19,909 nt of DNA, taken from positions 1 to 19,909 of the forward strand of contig MCFG01000644.1 of NCBI GenBank assembly GCA_002104895.1, written 5' to 3'. The notes beneath the pieces were generated by a model, which searched no databases, was not told where the DNA came from, and was given only the letters and a program-made list of their open reading frames with translations. The position numbers and the translations under genes were made by a program. Shown here piece after piece: positions 7,666 to 17,450 of this stretch. This DNA comes from Anaeromyces robustus (lineage: Eukaryota > Neocallimastigomycota > Neocallimastigomycetes > Neocallimastigales > Neocallimastigaceae). The stretch's first letter is position 1; the number at the start of each line of letters is the position of its first letter.

Positions 7666-9436
7666 AAAATAATAATAACAAATAATAATAATAATAACAA
7701 CAAATAATAATATTAATAATAAAATAATAATAATAACAAATAATAATAATTAGAAATAATTTGTTATTGTTATTTATTTATTAATTTAATATTTAATAAT
7801 TAAATGTGGGAAATTTTTTCTTTTGTATAAATTAAATAAAAATAAAAAAAAAAAGTTATTGTTAAAAGAAGGATTAATGAAATGAAAATAAAATAAAATA
7901 AAATAAAAATGGAAACGAAAATTAAAGTAAAATGGAAACGAAAAAGAAAATGAAATAAACATAATAATATTAAAAGTAATAATTAGTTTTTAATTGATTT
8001 TTAATATCTTTTTTCTTTTTTCTTTTTTCATAATTAATCAATAATAATACTAATAATAATACTAAAACTAGTCAATAATAATACTAAAAACTAATCAATA
8101 ATAATACTAAAGCTAATCAATAATAATATTAATAATAATTTATAATAATTTATAATAATAATAAAATTAATATTTAATTAATTATTATCAAATTAATGAT
8201 TATCCATGATTTATTGATCTTTTAATTATTAATTAGTAATTATTAATTAATTATTTAGTTTTAAAGCTATATATAGATGATGATATGAAATAAAAGTTAA
8301 AACAGAGTTTCACTAAAAGATATAAAAAAAATAATTAAATAAAAAGGTTTCAATTAATTATTATTATTATTATTATTATTATACTTTAATAATAATAATA
8401 ATAATAATAATAAAAGAAAAACAAATCATTAAGAATTGAAACCATAATAATACTAATATAATAATATAATAATATTACTAAATATTTTAGTCTAAATAAA
8501 AATTTACCTAAAAATAAAAAAAAATAATTACCAATAAACTTAAAAATTTATTTATTTAAATTTAAATAATAATAAAATTATAAATAATAAATAAATAATA
8601 AATAAATAATAAATAATAAAATTTAAAAAAAATATTTTGTTGTTTTTTTTTTTGTTTTTTTTTTTAATAAATTATAATAAATATTTTTACCCATAAATTT
8701 ACAAAAAAAAAAAAAAAAAAAACAATAATTTTATTTTATTATTTTTTATTAATTATAAAATTATATATAAAATATTTCATTATTTCATTATTATAATAAT
8801 AAAATTTCATTAAAAAATTTTCCATGACAGAATAAACTTTAATTAATAATAAATTTATTTATTTATTTTTTAATGATTTATTCATTCATTAATTAATTAT
8901 AACTAATTTTTTTTTAATACATGATAATAAACAATAATAATAAAATAATAAATAATATAATAAATAATAATAATATAATAATAATAAAATAATAAATAAT
9001 TATTATTTGTTATTATTTGTTATTATTTGTTATTATTATCAATTATTATTTATTATTTTATTATTATTATATTATATTATAATTCTCCCCATAATTATGC
9101 TCTTACTATTCTTTTATTCTTTTTTTTTACTATTCTTTTTTTCATATTATTATTATTTATTATTAAAGGCTATGGATGATGAAATAATAATATAAAATGA
9201 TAATATAAAGAATATTAATTATTATTAATTATTGTTAAATTATTATTAATATTATTTATTAAAATAATATTATTCTTTTTTTATTATTCTTTTTTATTAT
9301 TTTATTATTTATTATTTTTATTACTATTTTGTATTTTATTACTTTTTTGTATTTTATTACTTTTTTTATATTATACTAATAATAATAAATTATTATAATA
9401 ATAAATAAATAATAATAAATAAATAATAATAATATG
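7666..9436. other. Gene-free AAT/TTA microsatellite region
   Basis: Mostly AAT/TTA triplet and AATAA/AAAT tracts, including ATT and AAT runs facing each other around 8360-8412 that could form a hairpin, a 22-23 bp minisatellite at 8039-8133, and TTATTATTTG decamers at about 9000-9033. A pyrimidine-rich spot CTCCCCATAATTATGCTC sits near 9084-9101. Phe/Leu/Tyr-only translations are composition artefacts. Confidence 0.55.
8039..8133. repeat. 22-23 bp minisatellite, about 3.5 copies
   Basis: The unit CAATAATAATACTAAA followed by (A)GCTAAT or a close variant begins at 8073, 8096 and 8118 (last copy partial); a longer first copy at 8039 has an internal TAATAATAATAC duplication. Length 23, then 22 bp. 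It lies in a region of pure triplet repeats but has its own period and conserved C/G positions. Confidence 0.75.
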
Positions 9437-12420
9437 AAAAAAAAATTTTTTTCTCTCTCTCTTTGTAATTTATTAAAAGTGAACAAATCGTTTTTTGAGG
9501 ATTTACTATTCAAAAATAAATTAAATATATACAAAATAATATATAATATAAACAATAATATATTGTAATATATTATGTACCATATATTTCAATTTATTAT
9601 GTATATATTTATTTTATTTCTTATTATTCTTTTTCATATTCTTTTTTCATTATGATTATTATTATTATTATTATTATTATCATCCTCAATTTATGGATTT
9701 GTTATTATGGATTATATGCAATATTTAATTTAACAATATATAAATAATATATAAACAATATATATTAATATATAAAGGAATATATTATTCCAATAAACTA
9801 AAAATTTCAAACGAAATAAAACTAAAACTAAAATTAAAATAAAAAAAATAAAAAAAAAAAATAGACAATAAAACATTTTTTGTTATAAGAAAAAAAAGTA
9901 GATTTTTTTTTTAAACTTTATTTATTATTATTATGTTATAATTATATATAAAAATAATTATAAAATTGTAATTATAATTATAATTATATATAAAAAAAAC
10001 TAATTTTAATAAGAATTAACTTTTTTTTTATTTTTTATTTTATCTTCAGATTGTAATCCTTTTTTATTATTTATTATTACTTATTAAAGTAAATCAATTT
10101 TCTTTTTTTTTTTTTTTTTTCTTATCTTTAACACTTATATCAATATAAAAAGATAAAAAGGTTAATATTACTATATTTGTATATACATCATTAAAAAAAA
10201 AAATTAATAAGAAAAAAATCAAAGAAGGAATAAAAAAAAATTTTTTTTTTTTTTTGAAAAGTGGATTTAAAAATTTTGAAAAAATTAAATAATTAAATAA
10301 ATAATTGAATAAATAAATAAATAATTAAATTAACTAAATAAATAATTAATTAAAATAAATAAATGATTAAATAAATAAATAAATAAATGATTGTTAATAA
10401 TTAATTAATAATATTTTATTTTATATTATTTTATATTTTTGTTTATTTTATAATAGGATTAGAAATTGGAAAATAAAAAAAATTTTTTTTATATATAATA
10501 TTCGTCTAAACTTAAAACTTTAATAAAAAACAATGAAATAAATTATTAGAATAAAAAAGATAATAATAATAATAATAAATAATAATAATAAAATAAATAA
10601 TTATTATTTTATTTTATTATTATTGAGTATTATCTATTTATTAACTATTTATTACTTTTAACTATTATTCATTATTCATGATTCATGATTCATAATTCAT
10701 TATTCATAAAAAAAATCATAAAACATCACATTACACACTTTTTTTTTTTCTCGATTATTATTGTAAATAATGATGATGATGATGATGACAAATAATTACA
10801 AAAAAAAAATTATTATTAATTGTTCATACCCTTTTATTTGTTAATATAGAAAATAATTATGAATAATAATTATGAATAATCATAAATAATTATGAATAAA
10901 ATGATTAACATAAAAAGAAAAGAGAAAAAAATAATTGTAATACCTTAACCTAAAACATAATTATGAATAATAATAAATGGAATAATAGAAATAATAGGAA
11001 TAATATGACATATTATTAAAAAATAAAATAAAATAAAATAAATTGTGGAATGATAAAAAAATTGAATAAATAATTAAATATATGAATAAATGAATTAAAA
11101 TGATAATTTTATGAAGACTTGAAACATTTCATGACTTTTTTAAATTAATTAAATTAATGAATCAATCTTCAAAAGTAACATTAAAAATAAAATATTATAA
11201 ATTTAGAAAATTTAGAAAATTTAGAAAAATAGAAACACATAAAAGAAAAAAGAAAAATTAAAAAAGAAAAAAGAAAAATTATTCCATTTCATCCCTATAA
11301 AATAAAAATAAAATAAAAAACTCCTGAAAAAATTTTTTGTTTTCTTTTCATATGTTAAAAATAAAAATAAAAAATAAAAAAAAAATTCTTTTCTTAATAG
11401 AATAATATTTCCATTTATGGTAAAAAAAAATAGATTGAATTTTTTAAAAAAAAAGCATTTAAAAAAAACATTAAAACATATTTTTAAGATTTAGGAATGT
11501 TTTTTCTCTAATTTTATATTATTCTATTGTTCATTTAAATATCATCCTTAAAACAAAAAAAAGAATATTCAATATTTTCATTGTTATTCATGTTTTATTT
11601 TATATTAATTTTGGAACCATTTAAAAAAAATTAAGATATTTAAAAATAATAATCATAATAAATAATTAAATAATAATATATTAATAAATAATTATTTGAT
11701 TTTATTTTTAGGGTGATTTTTTCAAAATTATTAAATTTTCTTTTATTTTTTTATTTGTTAAATCATTAATTTATTTGTTTTTAAATTTTAATTAAATTTT
11801 AATTAAAAATTTAAAAAAAAAAGATTTCAAAAAAAAAAAAAACAAAAAAATTTTTTATACAAAAATATAATCTAATCCTTAAAACTTTTTAAAAAAGGAA
11901 AAAATGAGACAAATCAAAATCCTTTTTTTTTTTAATAATTTTTTTAATAATTAAAAAATTAAAAAAAAAAAGATAAAAAAAATACAAAAAATACAAAAAT
12001 ACAAAATTTTTTATGTTCATGAATTTTTGAAATTTTAATTTATAATATAAAATTTTTTTTGTTTTTTTATCATGCATAAATTTAAAATTTTAAATCATAT
12101 TTTATTTAAGTTAAAAAAATAAATAATAAATAATAAATAAATAATTGGAAATAAAAAAATAATATGATAATTAATAAATGGATATGTATTTATTATTAAT
12201 CCTTTTTTTTTTTATTTTTAATTCTTTTGATTCTATAGAATTTTTAATTTGTGTTTCTTTTTATGACAAAAAAATTATGACAAAAAAAAAATAAATATAA
12301 TGAATAATTTATAAAAAAGAAAAATAGAAAAAAAAAAGGATGAAATTGAAATTAATTAGAACAAATAAAAAAAATTTGTAGTTCAAGGGTTATTTTTTTC
12401 TAAAAAAAATAAATATATTT
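9437..12420. other. Gene-free A/T region with short tandem repeats
   Basis: No gene is supportable. A(n)T(n) junctions occur at 9437-9452 and 10232-10255. Short repeats include TAA/TAAATAA tetramers (10290-10385), TTCATGA units (about 10671-10708), six ATG triplets (10770-10787), AATTATGAATAAT units (10855-10900, 10970), AAATTTAGAA decamers (about 11200-11226) and a duplicated AAAAGAAAAAAGAAAAATTA at about 11240 and 11260. GGAATATATTATTCC at 9777-9791 is a small perfect inverted repeat. Confidence 0.55.
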
Positions 12421-12432
12421 ATGGTAAAAAAA

Positions 12433-12570
12433 ATATAATAATAATAATAATAACAATAATAATAATAATAATAATAAATAATAATAATAAATAATAATAA
12501 TAATAATGATAATAATGGTAATAATAATGGTAATAATAATGGTAATAATAATAATAATGGTAATAATTAA
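12433..12570. repeat. AAT microsatellite with interspersed AATAATGGT units
   Basis: A long AAT/ATA triplet tract grades into AATAATAATGGT 12-mers with GGT at 12517, 12529, 12541 and 12559. One plus frame reads Asn-Asn-Gly repeats to a TAA at about 12568 but has no ATG and meets a stop at 12475. It is kept as a microsatellite, though an Asn-rich coding ancestry is conceivable. Confidence 0.8.
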
Positions 12571-14400
12571 TTAAAATAAAATAAAAATTGTATTATATTT
12601 TTATATAATTAGATAAAAACTAAAACATGAAAAAAATAATAATAGAATAATAATAATAGAATAATCGAATAATAGAGTATGAAATATAACATAATAATAT
12701 TTTATATTATTTGTTTCTTATTTCTTATTTCTTTTTTATTGAAACAAATCATTATTTGTTTTGTTTTAAAATAATTAAAAAAAAATTTTTTTTTTATTAT
12801 TCTTTTTATTAATTTATATTAAATAGAAAAATAAATTAAAAGTTTTATTTTCAAATCTATTTTTCCTATTTTCTATTTTCATTTTCATATGCAATTTTTA
12901 TATTTTATTTTATTTTAATTAGTTATTTATTTATTTATTTATTATTATTTATAATTTATCATTCTATTTGTTCTATTTTATTTTTATTATGATTATAATT
13001 ATGATTATAATTATAATTTTTTATTATTTTATCCTTTCTACATATGAAAATTTAAAAAATAAAAAAAAAATAATAAAAAATAAAATTTATCTTTTTTTAC
13101 TATATTATTCTTTTATTATTTTCATATTTTCATTTTATTAATAGTTTTTGTTCCAAAATTATATTATATATTTGTTTCTCTTTTTTTTTTATATTTTTTT
13201 ATTAAATTAAATTTATCCTATTCACTACTTTTTTTCAATAATAATTAACATTTAATAATAAAATAAAATAAAATCTTTTCTTCTTTTTTTATTTTTATTT
13301 TTATTTTTATTTAAATTATCATAATAATTATAATTAGTATTAATATTGGTTATTTTTTAAATTAATTGATTAATTAATATTTTAAATTTAATTTTTTTTT
13401 TCTTGTTTTTTCTTGTTTTTTTTTTTATTTCTCTTGTTTTTCTTTCATTCATTCATTCTTTCTATTTTTTTTTTATTTATATTAAAATTTATTTAATCAG
13501 AATTAATTATTTTATTAAGAATTATAGTTATATTAATTATAATAGTTATATAAAAAAAAAAGTTATTTATATAAAATGATAAGAAAATAGAAAAGGTTAT
13601 TGAATAATAATATAAATTAACTTGGGAATGGAATAAATAAATAATTAATAATAAATTGAATTTTATTAATAAAAAAATTAATAAATATTAATAAAAAAAA
13701 AATCTCAAAATAATAATTTTTTATTTTTTATTAATTTATTAATTTTTTTTTTCATTTATTTAAAGTTTTTTTTTATTTATCTTTCTTTCTTTCTATATAT
13801 ATAAATATATAAAAGTTTATTATAATTTTAAATATTAATTAATTTAAATTAAATTAAAAAATTGAAATAATAAAAAATAATAAATAATAAAAGATATTAA
13901 TGAATGAATGAATAAATAATAAATAAATAAATAATTTTTAATAATAAATTTTAATATAATAATTAATTTTTAATATAATAAATTTTATTAATAATAAATA
14001 TTAAAATCTATTTAATTATAATATAATATAAATTAATATCATAAATTTTAATATGATTAATTCTTAGTATGAAATCATCAAAATTGAATTAATTAATTTT
14101 TTATAATTAATATTTAATAAAGATAAATAAATAAATATAAATATATATATATAAAAAAAGTGATATTTAATTATTTATTAATATAATATAATATAATTTA
14201 ATATATAATATTAATATAAAAAAAAATGTGATATTAATATATTTATTATATTACTTTTTTTTATTTTTTATGATATTAATTTATTTATTATAAAAAAAAG
14301 TTTTATTTATTTTTTAGTTATTTAAATAACAATTAATTATTAATTATAATTTAATAAAAAAATTAGTTTTATATTATAATAAAAAAATATAGGTAAAAAT
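12571..14400. other. Gene-free region with a T/C-skewed block
   Basis: From about 12690 to 13500 the plus strand is T-rich with C far commoner than G: TTTCTTATTTC repeats near 12715, TTTTCCTATTTTCTATTTTC near 12860, TTCTTG units at about 13400-13440 and CATT repeats near 13447. Afterwards (13560-14400) A/T alternate again, with a phrase AATTCTTAGTATGAAA at about 14059 that resembles one near 18189. No ORF. Confidence 0.5.
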
Positions 14401-14470
14401 TAATTAGTTTTATGGTTTTTTTTGATGAGTGGTGTAGGAAGATGTTTTTAATGAAGGACAAATAAGAAAA
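14401..14470 (+). other. G-rich pocket with a 17-codon ORF, possible micropeptide or exon remnant
   Basis: ATG at 14412 opens MVFFDEWCRKMFLMKDK followed by TAA at 14463-14465. The residue mix (Asp, Glu, Trp, Cys, Arg, Lys, Met) and codons such as TGG, AGG and GAC are unlike the Asn/Ile/Lys/Phe translations of random local sequence. An in-frame stop lies upstream at 14394. There are no repeats of it in the window and no known family is recognised. It could be a real short peptide, a relic exon, or non-coding sequence with unusual base content. Confidence 0.2.
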
Positions 14471-16990
14471 AATATATAAGTATATGTATAAATATAATAA
14501 TATTCTATTTATAATGAAATTAATTCTATATTATTTAATATATATATTTTTTACATTTACTAAGGTAAAAAATATATAAAATTATATAATAAAATATATA
14601 AAAATTAAAGCACTTTTTTTTCTATTAAAAAGAATTATTTTGTATTTGTATATATTAATAATTGATATTAATATTAAGGAAAAAAATTTTTTTTATTTTA
14701 TTTTATTTAATAATATATATATAATATTTTTTATATTTATTTAAAATTTAAAGTTTTTTAATTTTTATTTTATTTTATTTTTTATTTTTTTTAATGGTAA
14801 AAACAACAAACAAAAAAAAAACAAAATATCAAAAAAACAAAACAAAAAAAAACAAAGTAATTAGATTATATAGATAATAAGATCAATAGTTAATAGAGTT
14901 ATAGTAAGAAAAAAAAAAGAACATTAACAAAAAAAAAAAAAATAAATATTTTATGTATAATTAAGTTCATACTTAATGTAACTTATGTATAATTTATCTT
15001 TTTATTTACTACTAGAAAGAAATTTGTGTTTTATTATTATTTAATATTATTTAATATTATAATTAAAAATTATTTTTTTTTACTTTATTTTTATTTTTTT
15101 TTTGAAATATACATTTATTATTATTATTATTAAAAAAAAAAAAAAGACATTTGATTGTTACATGTAAATTTGGTATGAAATGTTAATTAAAAATAATAAT
15201 TAATTTGACTTTTTTTTTTTTTAAATTTTAAATTTAAAATTTATTTTTTTAATTTTTAATTTTGTTTTTTAAAAAAAAAAGTTTTTTTTTTATTTAATAA
15301 ATAAACTATAAAATAAACTAAAATAAAAATAAAAAAATAAACTAAAAAGACAGTAAAAATGTAAAAATTTAAAAAAAATTAAAATTTAAAAATAATTAAA
15401 ATTTTAAAAAATTAAAAATTAATATAAAATAAAATTATAATATTAAATGTTATTAAATTTTGAATTTAATAAAATATATAATAATTAATAATTTAATAAT
15501 TAAATAATTAAATATAAGAAAAAAAATTTAATTTTTTATTATTTAATTATTTATGATGGAAAATTTTTTTAATATATATTATTAATACTATTATATTTAT
15601 ATTATATATAATACATTTAATATATAAAAATATAAGAAATTATAAATATATTGAATATAATACATTCCAAGATTATTTAATTATATTATACTCTAATATA
15701 TAGTAAATATCAATTGAATTTTTTTTTTAATTCAATTCTATAAAAATTAATAAAATTTTATAAAATTATATTTTTTTTTTATTTATTATATTTTTTATTT
15801 ATTATATTTTTTTTATATGGATAATTATTAATAATTATTAATAGTTATAATTATTAACTACTAAAGCTTTTAAAAAAAAATAAAATATGGGAAAATAAAA
15901 ATATTTTTTATTTTTTATTTGTTTTTCATATTTAAATATAGTTTTTTTATATTTATTTTAATTTTATTTTTTTTAGTTAAAAAAAATAAATGACATAACA
16001 TGACATAATGTAATATTGTCATGTCAAATTTGATCGAAATATATAATAAAATTTTATTTTATTTTATTTTATTTTATTTTTTTTGAATTGAATTGAAGTA
16101 AAATACCAGATTAAACAAAACATAAAAAAAATAATTTTAACACATATAGAAAAAAATAAAATTTAAAAATATAGAATAAAACAAAATAAATAAACATTAT
16201 AATAAATAATAAAATTAATAAGAAAATAAATAATAAAAATAAAAATGTTTATAATTTTTTTTATTTTTTTTTATAATTATTATAATTATTTAAAAATATA
16301 ATTCATATATAATATTATAATACATAATATAATAAAGTTATTTTTTAAAAAATTTAAATAAATAAAAGTTTAAAATAAAGTTTAAAATAAAAATAAAAAT
16401 AAAATAAAATAAAAAAAAAGTTTAATAAGATCATACATATTTATTTATTTTTTTTAAAAAAAAAAAAAAGTAAAATAAAAATTAATTATAATTTAATTCC
16501 ATAAATAATAAATAATAATAATAAAAAGACTATTTTTTTTTTAATTGAAATATATAAAAAAACTTTTTTTTATTTAAAGGATTAATTTAAATTAAAGTTT
16601 TTTACTTTTGTAAACTTTTGTTATTATATATTATTATATTTTATTATATTATATAATGTTTTATAAAAGGTTTGATATTAAAGTTTTTTTTTTTATTATT
16701 TTATTATTATTGTTATTTTTTATTTTTTTCTCTTTATTATTATTCAACTAAATTATACTAAAAAATTTAAAAAAATAAAAAATTTTAATTAAAGATTAAA
16801 TGTAATATAATAATATTTAATAATATATAATATATAATATATTGTAATATTATATAATGTATAATATAATATATTATAGAATATAATTAATTTTTTTAAA
16901 AAAAGAGAGAAAATAATAAAATAATAAAATAATAAAATAATAAAGATTAAAAAATTAAAATTATACAAAGTTTTTAGTTTTTTAATTTTT
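14471..16990. other. Gene-free A/T region
   Basis: Mostly A- and T-run blocks and ATTTT/AAAAT pentamers (14680-14800, 15060-15110, 16050-16080, 16160-16400). A somewhat more complex stretch at about 15580-15730 includes CATTCCAAGATTATTTAATT and ACTCTAATATATAGTAAATA. An inverted repeat is at 15999-16023. No coding frame or RNA gene seen. Confidence 0.5.
15999..16023. repeat. 7-bp inverted repeat within TGACAT repeats
   Basis: CATGACA (15999-16005) and TGTCATG (16017-16023) are reverse complements with an 11-nt loop. TGACATAACATGACAT before and ATGTCA after give alternative pairings. The density of G and C here is above the local level, so a protein-binding site is possible. Confidence 0.5.
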
Positions 16991-17029
16991 AATGTTTTAT
17001 TTTTTTTTATTTATTTTTTTATTTATTTT

Positions 17030-17450
17030 TTTCTTCAAGTGTCACAGATTCAATAAAAAAAAAAAAAAAAAAAAAAAAGAAATTAAAATAATTAATATAT
17101 ATATTTTTTATTTTTTTTTATATACCATTTATATTATCATATGGTTTTTATTTATTTATTTATTTAATGGTTAATGGTTAATTTGTAACAAAAAAAAAAG
17201 TTTTTTTTTTATCATTTATTTATTTTAAAAGGCTATGGAATTAAATAAATCATATTATAATATTTTGTATAGATATCTTATATATTTTATTTTTAAGAAT
17301 TTTAATTAGTATTTTATTATATAATAAATATATCTAAATACTCAATTTTTTTATATTATAGGATCAATATTCATCATCACCAATATAAAACCGTAAATCA
17401 TTAATAATATTACTTTTATTTATTTATTGATATATTATTCTATGCCAATG
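17030..17450 (+). other. Exon-like or promoter-like snippets on the plus strand
   Basis: Three short non-A/T-run pieces occur close together: CTTCAAGTGTCACAGATTC (17034-17052), AAAGGCTATGGAATTAAATAA (17228-17248) and, after a TTTTTTTATATTATAG acceptor-like stretch, GATCAATATTCATCATCACC (17362-17381) running into CAATATAAAACC. The last could read DQYSSSPI then TAA as a terminal exon, or be a CCAAT/TATA-type promoter. No linked frames could be joined into a gene, so this stays a lead. Confidence 0.2.

Noticed and set aside
9007-9195. 62-codon plus-strand ORF of Leu/Tyr/Phe/Ile
   Set aside because: Produced by ATT/TTA microsatellites; no codon structure of a real membrane protein, and its end merely overlaps the AAAGGCTATGGA motif.
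10770-10787. Box C of a C/D snoRNA (ATGATGA), also considered near 8276 and 14423
   Set aside because: No CTGA D box or terminal stem at a suitable distance in any of the three places.
10770-10844. 24-residue ORF starting with six Met (ATG triplets)
   Set aside because: The ATG array is a microsatellite and the rest is Asn/Lys/Ile composition; no sign of selection.
11889-12077. 62-codon minus-strand ORF of Phe/Lys/Ile
   Set aside because: Pure A/T-run translation without C/G-bearing codons seen in the true exons.
12478-12570. Asn-Asn-Gly repeat frame resembling an Asn-rich protein end
   Set aside because: No start codon and a stop just upstream; simplest as an imperfect AAT microsatellite.
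16992-17174. 60-codon plus-strand ORF
   Set aside because: Consists of poly-Phe and poly-Lys from T- and A-runs, around one short mixed snippet that is reported separately as a lead.
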